From assembly GCA_035362335.1 (NCBI GenBank), contig DAOSDL010000014.1, positions 35,221 to 99,220 on the forward strand: a stretch of DNA of 64,000 nt. The letters are read 5' to 3'. Of the stretch, positions 39,945 to 47,889 are shown piece after piece. The notes under the pieces were generated by a model. It did not search any database, had not been told where the DNA came from, and was given only the letters and a program-made list of their open reading frames with translations. How positions within the stretch are numbered: position 1 is the stretch's first letter; every line of letters starts with the position of its first letter. The position numbers and the translations under genes are program-made. This stretch comes from JAOSJT01 sp035362335. GTDB taxonomy: Bacteria > Bacteroidota > Ignavibacteria > SZUA-365.

Positions 39945-40790
39945 TCAACTGGCGAGCATGTGGGAAAGAAGATTGCTCACCGTGGCACGCATGTCTTTGC
40001 GCGGCACCACCAGATCCAGGAAGCCCTTTTCAAGCAGGAATTCCGCGCGTTGAAAGCCCGGCGGCAAATCCTTGCCGATGGTCTGCTTTATCACGCGCGG
40101 TCCGGCGAAGCCGATCAATGCGCCCGGCTCACCAATGTTGACATCGCCCAGCATGGCGTAGCTGGCCGTCACTCCGCCCGTCGTGGGATCGAGCATGATG
40201 GAAATGTAGGGAAGGCCGGCATCGTGCAACTGCGCGAGCTTCGCGCTGGTTTTGGCCATTTGCATCAGCGAATACGCGCCCTCCATCATACGAGCGCCGC
40301 CGCTGGCCGAAACCAGTATCAGGGCGCAGCTGTGCTTGATGGCTCGATCGATGGCACGGCTGATTTTCTCTCCCACCACTGAACCCATGCTGCCACCGAT
40401 GAAGGCGAAATCCATCACCGCGATGGATACCGGTCGTCCATCGATTTTGCCCATGCCGGCGCGTATGGCGTCGTGCAGGCCGGTCTTCTTCACTGTATCG
40501 TGTACGCGATCTCGGTAGGGTTTCGTATCCACAAAGCCCAGTGGATCGGTGGCTTCGAGTTTGCGGTCGTATTCCTTGAAACTCCCTTCGTCGAGCAGGA
40601 CGGCGATGTATTGCTCTGCGGAAATGCGGAAGGATGCACCGCAATGCATGCAGGTGTGCAGGGACGCGGTGAGTTGCTTCTGATGCATCATCTCGCCGCA
40701 GGCCTCGCATTTCACCCACGAGCCGTCGGGGACGTCGCGCTTGCTCGGTGCCGCGTCGATGTTGCTTTTACTGCGTTTGAACCAGGACAT
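39945..40790 (-). CDS. accD: Acetyl-CoA carboxylase carboxyltransferase subunit beta
   Basis: 281 residues. AccD, with AccA, moves the carboxyl group from carboxybiotin to acetyl-CoA to form malonyl-CoA. The N-terminal zinc ribbon has C28, C31, C47 and C50 (VKCEACGEMM, HTCMHCGAS). The crotonase-fold core includes SAVMDFAFIGGSMGSVVGEKI (as IAVMDFAFIGGSMGS here), LVSASGGARMMEGAYSLMQMAKTSA, LDPTTGGVTASYAMLGDVNIGEPGALIGFAGPRVI and a terminal LPPGFQRAEFLLEKGFLD. It precedes panC by 1 bp and follows tsaB by 27 bp. Confidence 0.97.
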   Translation of the reverse strand: MSWFKRSKSNIDAAPSKRDVPDGSWVKCEACGEMMHQKQLTASLHTCMHCGASFRISAEQYIAVLLDEGSFKEYDRKLEATDPLGFVDTKPYRDRVHDTVKKTGLHDAIRAGMGKIDGRPVSIAVMDFAFIGGSMGSVVGEKISRAIDRAIKHSCALILVSASGGARMMEGAYSLMQMAKTSAKLAQLHDAGLPYISIMLDPTTGGVTASYAMLGDVNIGEPGALIGFAGPRVIKQTIGKDLPPGFQRAEFLLEKGFLDLVVPRKDMRATVSNLLSHMLAS

Positions 40791-40817
40791 AGTGTATCGT
40801 GAATTGTGGTCGATGCG

Positions 40818-41519
40818 TTATGGGATGCGCGGACTGTCCACGGCGCTTCGTGGGCGCGTGACCTGAAATTCGCGCAAGTACAGGGGCTCGCACGCGGCGC
40901 GGTCGGCGATGTCGCCACGCGCTATTGCGCGTTCGCCGAGCAAGGCCACACCATCGCCGCTCCAGGCGTCGCGGTGGCCGGGGAGCACTGTCGTACCCTG
41001 CGCGCAGTGACGCGCGATAAGCTCCGCGCCGTCGCCCGTAAGTACTGCCTCAGGCAGCACGAGCGCGGCGGCTTCGGTGGTCGACAGGGCCGATACGGGG
41101 TGCTCGCGCACGGCTTCGCCGGCGTGCAGACGATAGGTGGCCATATATACTTCCTCATTGCGCGCGTCGAAGGCCACCACCAACTGTCTGCCCTCGTCGC
41201 GCAGGAAACGGGATACATTGTATGCAGCCGCATCCGTCGTGGGTATGGTGGCCAGCGGCAGATCGAGTGCGGCGGCGATGCCCTTGGCCGCAGCCATGCC
41301 GATGCGCAGTCCGGTATAGGAGCCGGGTCCGGCCGACACCGCCACGCCACGCAAATCCGTGCGGGTGATGCCTGCAATGCGCAGTACATCGTCGCAGAGC
41401 GGTACAAGCAAGGCGTCGTGCGCGTGCTTGCGATGGACGGTGACGGAGGCGAGAATGCGTTGCTCCGTCGCCAGAGCCACAGCCAGCAGCGTGCCCGCTG
41501 TTTCGATACCGAGTATCAT
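40818..41519 (-). CDS. tsaB: tRNA threonylcarbamoyladenosine biosynthesis protein TsaB
   Basis: 233 residues from ATG 41519, which overlaps the tsaE stop as ATGA. TsaB is the ASKHA-fold, non-catalytic partner of TsaD in the t6A transferase complex. Features: MILGIETAGTLLAVAL at the start, HAHDALLVPLCDDVL, the GVAVSAGPGSYTGLRIGMAAAKGIAAAL block that defines the family, and FDARNEEVYMATYRL. The C-terminal PLYLREFQVTRP is also typical. The upstream frame extension to 41675 overlaps tsaE and is not used. Confidence 0.94.
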   Translation of the reverse strand: MILGIETAGTLLAVALATEQRILASVTVHRKHAHDALLVPLCDDVLRIAGITRTDLRGVAVSAGPGSYTGLRIGMAAAKGIAAALDLPLATIPTTDAAAYNVSRFLRDEGRQLVVAFDARNEEVYMATYRLHAGEAVREHPVSALSTTEAAALVLPEAVLTGDGAELIARHCAQGTTVLPGHRDAWSGDGVALLGERAIARGDIADRAACEPLYLREFQVTRPRSAVDSPRIP

Positions 41520-42001
41520 GCGCCGACCTCCGTGCCGGGTGGCGCCGCGAGAATGCTGACCATACCGGTCTCGAAGCGCTGAAGGCGGTAGCGCCGCTGT
41601 TGCTCCATCGTCCCGTAATCGGCGAGGATCTCCAGTCGTGGCGCGGGTAGCAGGGGAAGGGCGCGTTCGGCCCATTCCACCACAAGCAGACGCTCATCGA
41701 GAAACAGTTCGTCCAAGCCCAACTCGAGCATCTCGTGCAGACTGTTGAGTCGGTAGAGATCCACATGTACGAGCGGGAGATCGCCTTCGTACTCGTTGAC
41801 GATGGTGAACGTGGGACTGCTCACCTGATCCTCGCAATGCATGGCCGCGCAAATGCCGCGAACCAGCGCAGTTTTGCCGCTGCCCAGGTCGCCCGACAGC
41901 GCGATCATGCGGCAGTCGGGGAAGCGGCCGGGCAAGGAGGCGCCGAGCGCGTGCGTCTCCTGTTCGCTGTTGCTGACGATATCGAGCGAGCCCTGACTCA
42001 T
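41516..42001 (-). CDS. tsaE: tRNA threonylcarbamoyladenosine biosynthesis ATPase TsaE
   Basis: 161 residues. TsaE is the small ATPase that drives turnover of the TsaB-TsaD complex. The P-loop GDLGSGKT lies at 37-44 in MIALSGDLGSGKTALVRGI; SSPTFTIVNEYEGDLPLVHVDLYRL and LLVVEWAERALPLLP are the other signature blocks. It overlaps porX upstream and tsaB downstream by four bases each (ATGA), giving a tightly coupled porX-tsaE-tsaB unit. Confidence 0.95.
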   Translation of the reverse strand: MSQGSLDIVSNSEQETHALGASLPGRFPDCRMIALSGDLGSGKTALVRGICAAMHCEDQVSSPTFTIVNEYEGDLPLVHVDLYRLNSLHEMLELGLDELFLDERLLVVEWAERALPLLPAPRLEILADYGTMEQQRRYRLQRFETGMVSILAAPPGTEVGA

Positions 42002-43560
42002 CCCCGGGATTTCAGTGTGATGACGGGGAGGATGAGTTCTTCGAGCGACATGCCGCCATGCTGAAAGCTGTCGCGGTAATACGTGAGGTATTTGTTGTAA
42101 TCCGTCGGATAGACGAAGTAGAAATCCTCTTTCGCGATGATGTAGTTCGTGGTCATGCCGCGGCGTGGCAGGCGGTATTGCTCGGGCCGACTGATGTGCA
42201 GCGCATGCCGCGCGTCGGCCTTGACGTTGCGTCCGTACTTGTAGCGCAGATTCGTGGAAGTCTCACGGTCGCCCAGCACCTTGCTGCCGCGCAGGCAGCG
42301 CACGCTGCCATGGTCGGTGGTGACCACGATGGTGGCGTTGGGCGTGCGCGCGAGTTGCTTGAACATGCTGAACAGCGAGGAGTGGGTGAACCAGGTGTTG
42401 GTCAGCGAGCGGTACGCGCTTTCGTCGGGAGCGATTTCTTTGAGAATTGGAAAATCCGAACGGCTGTGCGCGAGCATATCCACGAAATTCACCACGATGG
42501 CGGTGAGATGGTTTTTCACCAGCGACGAGATATTGCTCACCATCTGCTTGCCGTACTCGGGATCGATGATTTTGATGTACTTGAGATCGCTGCGCAGCTT
42601 CACGCGACGGCGTTCGAGCAATTTTTCCAGAAATTCCTTTTCATACTTGTTCATCGAATAATCGTCGTCGTCGCCCGTGCTCCACAGCGCGGGGAACACG
42701 CGTTCGATATCGCTGGGGAAATAGCCGCTGAAAATGGCGTTGCGCGCGTAGGGGGTGGCGGAGGGCAGGATGCCGAAGTAGAAATCCTTTTCCACCGTGA
42801 ACATGTCGCGCAAATGTTGCTCCATCACCAGCCACTGGTCGTAGCGCATGCAGTCAATGACGAGGAAGAACACCGGGCCGGGTGCCTCGAGGCGGGGAAG
42901 CAGAAAGTTGTCCACCACCTGCGGCGAAAGCACAACGTCGCCTCCGTCCATCCACTGGGTGTAATTGCGCTCGATGAATTTGCAGAACTCCTGATTGCAC
43001 TCCTTGCGCTGATCCGCCATGGTCTGATGCAGACCGAGTTCGGGGTGACGGTCGAGTTCGATTTCCCATTCCACCAGTTTGCGATACACATCGATCCATT
43101 CCCTCGCATCCAGCGGACCCTGCAGAGCGGTGGAAACGGCGTTGAACTCCGAGATGTAATCCTGCGCGGTCTTGTTGCGGACGATGTTGCCGGCTTCGAG
43201 GAATTTCTTGACCACCAGTAGAATCTGGCTGGGATTCACGGGCTTGGTCAGATAGTCGTTGATTTTCTCGCCGATGGCTTCTTCCATCAGCGCTTCCTCC
43301 TCGTTCTTGGTCACCATCACCACTGGAAGCTGTGGACGCATTTCCTTGAGACGCGCGAGCGTCTCCAGGCCGCCCATGCCGGGCATGGACTCGTCGAGCA
43401 GGACGAGGTCCACCTCGGCGCTTTCCACGAAGTTTATGGCGTCCTCGCCGTTGGTCACCGTGTGCAACGCGTAGCCGCGGCTTTCGAGATGGAGGATGTG
43501 CGGACGGAGAAGTTCGACTTCGTCGTCAACCCACAGAATACGGCCTTTATGTTCCGGCAT
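41998..43560 (-). CDS. porX: PorX-type response regulator with PglZ (alkaline-phosphatase-fold) effector domain
   Basis: 520 residues. The N-terminal receiver is complete: D12-D13 in LWVDDEVELL, phosphoacceptor D56 in LVLLDESMPGMGG, T84 in MVTKNEEE and K106 in YLTKPVNP. A helical linker follows, then a PglZ domain with metal-site segments FFLVIDCMRYDQW, ATPYARNAIFSGYFPSD, VNFVDMLAHSRSDF and VVTTDHGSVR. This architecture defines PorX, the regulator that with the sensor kinase PorY controls type IX secretion in Porphyromonas and Flavobacterium; its PglZ domain acts as an oligonucleotide phosphodiesterase. Here it heads an operon of tRNA t6A, fatty-acid and pantothenate genes instead of lying with por/gld genes. 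The CotH-like protein at 693-2249 is one likely cargo of the system it controls. Confidence 0.93.
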   Translation of the reverse strand: MPEHKGRILWVDDEVELLRPHILHLESRGYALHTVTNGEDAINFVESAEVDLVLLDESMPGMGGLETLARLKEMRPQLPVVMVTKNEEEALMEEAIGEKINDYLTKPVNPSQILLVVKKFLEAGNIVRNKTAQDYISEFNAVSTALQGPLDAREWIDVYRKLVEWEIELDRHPELGLHQTMADQRKECNQEFCKFIERNYTQWMDGGDVVLSPQVVDNFLLPRLEAPGPVFFLVIDCMRYDQWLVMEQHLRDMFTVEKDFYFGILPSATPYARNAIFSGYFPSDIERVFPALWSTGDDDDYSMNKYEKEFLEKLLERRRVKLRSDLKYIKIIDPEYGKQMVSNISSLVKNHLTAIVVNFVDMLAHSRSDFPILKEIAPDESAYRSLTNTWFTHSSLFSMFKQLARTPNATIVVTTDHGSVRCLRGSKVLGDRETSTNLRYKYGRNVKADARHALHISRPEQYRLPRRGMTTNYIIAKEDFYFVYPTDYNKYLTYYRDSFQHGGMSLEELILPVITLKSRG

Positions 43561-43873
43561 GGAATAGTCTCACAAATGAATCGATCTGCCAATCAGAAAA
43601 CATACGATGTAGCGGGGGGGGATGCAAGGTGCGCGCGGGGCGATAATTCGGCGCCGTGCGGCGGCATCAACGTTGTGCAAAGGAATCCTGATCGGTCCGC
43701 GAGGCGCGAGCTATACGACGTAGCGGGTGTGCGCGTCGGATTTCTGGATCGCTGCCGACGCGGCGTCGATGTCGAGGGCCAGGCTGCGTTTTCATGAAAA
43801 TACAGAGCCCCGCACCGCGGCGCGAAACACCGCGCCGGGTTGATTCTCATGCCGACGTGGGATAGATTCGTTC
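43561..43873. other. Spacer between porX and the CNNM/CBS gene
   Basis: A 313-bp divergent spacer. It contains two similar words, TACGATGTAGCGGG near 43602 and TACGACGTAGCGGG near 43712, and a GC-rich short inverted repeat near 43815 (CCGCGGCGCG...CGCGCCGG). Promoters for both genes must lie here but none is clear. No gene is supported. Confidence 0.35.
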
Positions 43874-44914
43874 ATGACCTTGCTTGTCTTAACCTGTCTC
43901 GGCATCATCGCATTGTCCTTCCTCGCATCGAGCATGGAGGCCGCGTTGTTCACCGTCACCGCGGTGCAGATCGAGCAAATGATCGGGCGGGGACTTGCGG
44001 GGGCCGAACGTTTGCGGGAGAACAAACAGCGCATTCAGGAATCGATCATCGCCGTTGTCATCCTCAACAATCTGGCGAATATCGCAGGCTCCATCCTTGT
44101 GGGAGCGTTGGCGAGCGAGCTGTTTCGCGATGTGTGGGTGGGTGCGTTTTCCGGAGGCCTCACCTTCGCGATTATCGTACTCGGAGAGGTGGCCCCGAAA
44201 ACCGTGGGCGAGCGCCACGCGCAGAATTACGCCCGTATTACCGCGCCGCTGGTCTTTTTTCTTCGCATTCTCTTCAAGCCGGTCATCCTCTTGATCAACG
44301 CATTCATCCGGCCCTTCGGTGGCTCCACGGATGCGGAAACACGTCTCACCGAGGAGGAAATCACGGTATTGGCCCGCATGAGCAGCAATCATGGCGCCAT
44401 ACTGGAGACGGAGGACCAACTCATCCGACGCGTCTTCCAACTCGACGACATCCTGGCGCGCGACATCATGACGCCACGGACGGTGGTCTTCGCTTTACCG
44501 GCGGACAGCATGCTTGCCGCAGTGGCCGAGCGTCTCTACACCGCTCCCGTCAGCCGCATCCCTCTCTACGAGGAGGACCTCGACGATATCGTTGGCGTGG
44601 TGCATATACGCGACGTTCTGGCCGCGCTGGCGAAGGGGAAATCCACCAAGGCGCTGCGCGATTATGCCGACGAGGTGAGCTTCGTGCCCGACACCGCCCG
44701 CGCCAACATGTTGTTGTCGCTGTTTCAGAAAAACCGGGAGCATCTCTTCGTTGTGGTCGATGAACATGGCGGCATGGCTGGCGTAATCACGCTCGAGGAT
44801 GTGCTCGAGCAACTGGTGGGAGAAATCGTCGACGAACACGACCGCGATGTGGACCTGCGCGTCAAAGCACGCATGCTGGAGGAACAGCGGCGCACGCGCC
44901 GGAAAGGCGGATGA
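43874..44914 (+). CDS. CNNM/CBS-pair membrane protein (HlyC/CorC family, short form)
   Basis: 346 residues. An N-terminal DUF21/CNNM transmembrane domain (LLVLTCLGIIALSFLASSMEAALFTV, IAVVILNNLANIAGSILVGAL, FAIIVLGEVAPKTVGERHA) is followed by a linker helix and a CBS pair (ILARDIMTPRTVVFALPADSML and GVITLEDVLEQLVGEIVDE). Related proteins move or sense divalent cations such as Mg2+, with the CBS pair binding adenine nucleotides. The C-terminal CorC/HlyC module of the long family members is missing: the protein stops about 30 residues after the second CBS repeat. It stands alone between porX and a truncated family B repeat. Confidence 0.92.
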   Translation: MTLLVLTCLGIIALSFLASSMEAALFTVTAVQIEQMIGRGLAGAERLRENKQRIQESIIAVVILNNLANIAGSILVGALASELFRDVWVGAFSGGLTFAIIVLGEVAPKTVGERHAQNYARITAPLVFFLRILFKPVILLINAFIRPFGGSTDAETRLTEEEITVLARMSSNHGAILETEDQLIRRVFQLDDILARDIMTPRTVVFALPADSMLAAVAERLYTAPVSRIPLYEEDLDDIVGVVHIRDVLAALAKGKSTKALRDYADEVSFVPDTARANMLLSLFQKNREHLFVVVDEHGGMAGVITLEDVLEQLVGEIVDEHDRDVDLRVKARMLEEQRRTRRKGG

Positions 44915-44984
44915 GCTGTTGCGCTGCATGCCGCGACGGCTTCATCGAACCGCTGAGCCGGTGGGTAGGAAGCGGGAAGTGAAA

Positions 44985-45183
44985 AGGGAGAAAGGGGAGA
45001 AAAGGAAAAATGGTGTCTATGCTCCGTGCGCCCCGCCGCATGAGAAGCAACGCAAGGGCGCAGAGACGCAAAGCCGCGATTCCTCTGGGCCCTCGGTGTG
45101 GCGAAGCCCTCGGTGATCTCTGTTTTTCCCAGCCCCCGTGTTGGCGAAGCCCTCGGGGTTCTCTGCGCTGGCGAAGCCCCGCT
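44985..45183 (+). repeat. Dispersed repeat family B, copy 3 (truncated)
   Basis: Same orientation as copy 1. It retains the middle of the element: CGTGCGCCCCGCCGC, the GCAGAGACGCAAAGCCGCGAT segment, the CTCTGGGCCCTCGGTGTGGCGAAGCCCTC stretch and about two of the 43-bp GGCGAAGCCC...TCTCTG units. The purine-rich opening and the CTCATTCTTCA end are lost. The whole 44915-45181 interval contains nothing else recognised. Confidence 0.7.
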
Positions 45184-46300
45184 ATTTATTCCATCTCCAG
45201 GCCACGCCGCCGCTGAAAATCAAATGCTTGGCGATGCCCATGCCGGCGAAGATCTGTGCCGATCCCACATGGGCGGTCACACCGATGGTGCCTTTAATCG
45301 CCTGATCTTCAAGAGAGACGGGTACGGTTTGAGGATCAATGTCGTAGCCGATTTCCTCTTTGATATTCGCTGGCAGAGTGAACGTGTAACTGCCTTCGGA
45401 CGACAGTGATTCGAAGGAGAAGCCCACGTAGGGCTCGATCCAGTTCCAGCGACGGCTCGCATGCACGTTGATGGCGAAGAGGTCGGTACTGGCTTCGAGC
45501 TTGGCCTTGGTCACGCCGACTTCGTTGGTGATGCGGCTGTGTTGAAAGCCGATCTGCACGGCGGCATCGAACGGAGGATTGTCCAGCCAATTCGTGAATG
45601 CATGCTTGACAGCCACGCCGTAGAAGGAGAATTTTCCCACATTCTCATCGAAGACCACGGGCGGAATGTAGCGCAGGAGCAACTCGGTGCTATAGTACGA
45701 GCCAATGGTGATCTGCGGCACGGCCGCGACGACCATGTCCTGATTCGTGCCGGCGGTCAGTGCGAGTTGACTGGGGAGGCGGGCGAGTGTGACACTGTCG
45801 ATGCCCGCCACATTCTCACGAATGTAATCCTTGGGGATGGTGAAGCCGCTGCCCGCGCCTCCAAACACCGTGGCCGTCTGGACGCGGGTTTCCAGTTCGC
45901 CGGCCGCCACCGCGCCGCGCAACTGCGCTTTGAAGTAATTCAACTGAAACACGCGAAACCATTCGGGCGAGAGTATGGGGTGAGGATTGGGTTGATCCTC
46001 CAGCGGGAGAATTGCCTCGAAGCTGCGCTCCTCGTCCAAGACCCAAGCCATCATCGAGCGCACGGATACGTCGACGTACAGGCGGTTCTCCTTCGGCACG
46101 AAGGCGCGATTGTAGAAGGCATCGTTGGCGCCGACGTTGGAGACGATGACCAGCGGACTCATAAAGCCGGTGGCATTGGCCGAGAACAGCTCGCGGGAGT
46201 AATCCTCGAGCAGGGCCTTGGTGTCGATTTGCACAGTCTGCGCGTTCACGGCCGCGCTCGTCCCGAGCAGCAGCACGAAGGCGATGATGGCGGTACGCAT
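45182..46300 (-). CDS. DUF6588-like envelope protein, paralogue 2
   Basis: 372 residues from ATG 46300 (AAAGGGAA upstream; signal peptide ending AAVNAQ). The mature protein is beta-rich with blocks shared with the neighbouring gene: an early DYSRELFSANATGF, a middle ATVFGGAGSGF, the aligned PQITIGSYYSTELLLRYIPPVVFDENVGKFSFYGVAVKHAF and a closing GMGIAKHLIFSGGVAWRW. The corresponding neighbour segment reads PQVHVGALLGTELIFRGLPPVTYDTDIGKVSFWGVGIKHAP. The pattern fits DUF6588-type outer-membrane barrels of Bacteroidota, an assignment from memory. Function is unknown. It starts 11 bp after its paralogue. Confidence 0.78.
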   Translation of the reverse strand: MRTAIIAFVLLLGTSAAVNAQTVQIDTKALLEDYSRELFSANATGFMSPLVIVSNVGANDAFYNRAFVPKENRLYVDVSVRSMMAWVLDEERSFEAILPLEDQPNPHPILSPEWFRVFQLNYFKAQLRGAVAAGELETRVQTATVFGGAGSGFTIPKDYIRENVAGIDSVTLARLPSQLALTAGTNQDMVVAAVPQITIGSYYSTELLLRYIPPVVFDENVGKFSFYGVAVKHAFTNWLDNPPFDAAVQIGFQHSRITNEVGVTKAKLEASTDLFAINVHASRRWNWIEPYVGFSFESLSSEGSYTFTLPANIKEEIGYDIDPQTVPVSLEDQAIKGTIGVTAHVGSAQIFAGMGIAKHLIFSGGVAWRWNK

Positions 46301-46311
46301 GGTGTTCCCTT

Positions 46312-47232
46312 TCAAAACGTGAATCCGGCTCCGATAGTCAGATTGTCCTGTTCGCCAAAACTGTAATCGGCGGCAATGTCGATGAAATTCAATATGCTGA
46401 GTGCCGCGCCCGCGCTGAAGCGGAGATTGCGTCGGCGGAACTCGAGATTGATGCTTGTGGGCGGAAGTGTCCCGGTCGCATCGTTGTACGCGTAGCTCAC
46501 ATCGATGGCGTAGGCCTCGTAGCCGATGCCGCCGAAGAGCGTGATGGAACCCGCGTCCACGCTGGCCTGCGCCATGCCGGCGAGCGAAGTTCCATTGATG
46601 AGGTCGCCCAATTCGAAGCGCTGCCAGGCGGCCACGAAGGCGAGGTCGAAGGGCAGATCCGCGAAATATGTGGGTGCGTGTTTGATGCCAACTCCCCAGA
46701 AACTCACCTTGCCGATATCCGTGTCGTAGGTGACGGGCGGCAAGCCACGGAAAATCAACTCCGTGCCGAGCAGGGCGCCCACATGCACCTGCGGAACGAG
46801 CAGGAAGGTGCTCGAGAGATCGGCGCCGCCGGGAAGGACGATGTCGGGCCGCTGCTGCTGCGTGGAGCGCAACACCGCGCCGGCACCGCCGACAATGGTC
46901 GCACTGGTCACGCGTTCCGGATAGCCCTGCTCCACAAGAGCGGCGGGCAGGGCGGCGCTGAACGTTCTGTCGGCTTCGGGGATGTAGGTGATGATGAAAC
47001 GGCTGCCGACCCAGAGGCCGAAGCCGCTGTCCACGCGAGCGCGATGCGACAGACCGCTGTTGATGCTGTATCCCACGGCATCCACACCGGGACGAAGATA
47101 GTCGCGCGCCAATTCCTGTATACCCAGTTGGCGGAGAAGATCGTTGACGGATTGAGGGAGCGCACGATGCTGCGGAAAGGAAGCGAGCAACAGCGCAAAC
47201 AGCAGCGCGGTCGGAACTCGGGAAACACGCAT
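46312..47232 (-). CDS. DUF6588-like envelope protein, paralogue 1
   Basis: 306 residues from ATG 47232, which begins a signal peptide (MRVSRVPTALLFALLLASFPQHRALPQ); the longer frame overlaps adk. It shares the KVSFWGVGIKHAP / TELIFRGLPPV core and an ATIVGGAGAVLRS block with the following gene, and ends in amphipathic strands (LRFSAGAALSILNFIDIAADYSFGEQDNLTIGAGFTF) with a C-terminal Phe, as in outer-membrane barrels. It begins 1 bp after the adk stop, so it is transcribed with adenylate kinase despite the unrelated job. The tandem pair probably arose by duplication and then diverged strongly. Confidence 0.78.
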   Translation of the reverse strand: MRVSRVPTALLFALLLASFPQHRALPQSVNDLLRQLGIQELARDYLRPGVDAVGYSINSGLSHRARVDSGFGLWVGSRFIITYIPEADRTFSAALPAALVEQGYPERVTSATIVGGAGAVLRSTQQQRPDIVLPGGADLSSTFLLVPQVHVGALLGTELIFRGLPPVTYDTDIGKVSFWGVGIKHAPTYFADLPFDLAFVAAWQRFELGDLINGTSLAGMAQASVDAGSITLFGGIGYEAYAIDVSYAYNDATGTLPPTSINLEFRRRNLRFSAGAALSILNFIDIAADYSFGEQDNLTIGAGFTF

Positions 47233-47233
47233 A

Positions 47234-47791
47234 TCACACCCGCGCTTCGATGGCCGAGAAAATGCGATTCGTAATGTCGTCGATCGAGCCCACGCCCACG
47301 ATGTCCACCAGCAGTCCGCGTTCCCGGAAGTAATCGGCAATGGGTTCGGTGGTGCGATGGTAAATCTGTAGACGCCGGCGCACGGTCCCGTCGCTATCGT
47401 CGATGCGTTTCCGCAGCGTCAGTCGGCTGATGATTTCCTCGTCGGGCACGCGCATGTTCAGGACAGCGTTGAGCGAGATGCCCATTTCCTGAAGAAGATT
47501 CTCCAGCGCGCCGATTTGCGAGGCCGTGCGTGGATAGCCGTCGAGCAGAAAGCCGTTGGCCGTGTCGTCCTGCGTGAGGCGCGCGCGCACCATGGCGTTG
47601 GTCAGCGAATCCGGGACAAGCTCGCCCGCCTCCGAATAGCGCTTGGCTTCGACGCCGAGCGGAGTTTCGTTGCGGATGTTCTCCCGAAAAATGTCTCCCG
47701 TGGAGATGTGCGGAATGCCAAAGCGTTGGGAAATGAATTGCGCCTGGGTTCCTTTCCCGGCTCCCGGGGGACCGAAGATGATCAAACGCAT
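47234..47791 (-). CDS. adk: Adenylate kinase
   Basis: 185 residues; ATG 47791 has GAGG upstream. Adk interconverts ATP + AMP and 2 ADP. P-loop GPPGAGKGT at 7-15, AMP-site blocks ISTGDIFREN and GFLLDGYPRTASQ, and LRKRIDDSDGTVRRRLQIYHRTTEPIADYF are all present. The LID between residues ~128 and 138 is the short form (no zinc-ribbon insertion), so the enzyme belongs to the short-LID class. It heads a three-gene unit with the two DUF6588-like genes. Confidence 0.96.
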   Translation of the reverse strand: MRLIIFGPPGAGKGTQAQFISQRFGIPHISTGDIFRENIRNETPLGVEAKRYSEAGELVPDSLTNAMVRARLTQDDTANGFLLDGYPRTASQIGALENLLQEMGISLNAVLNMRVPDEEIISRLTLRKRIDDSDGTVRRRLQIYHRTTEPIADYFRERGLLVDIVGVGSIDDITNRIFSAIEARV

Positions 47792-47889
47792 GGTGTCCTC
47801 AGGTTGAAAAAATAGTAGACTGCGGCGTGGGTCTGCCCTGCCAACTGCTGCAATGTGTGTCCGAAATGTAACGGATTTTTCTCAGGGGT

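Noticed and set aside
43561..43797. Small plus-strand gene between porX and the CNNM gene
   Set aside because: The open frame lies partly antisense to porX, has no ribosome site and no recognisable pattern.
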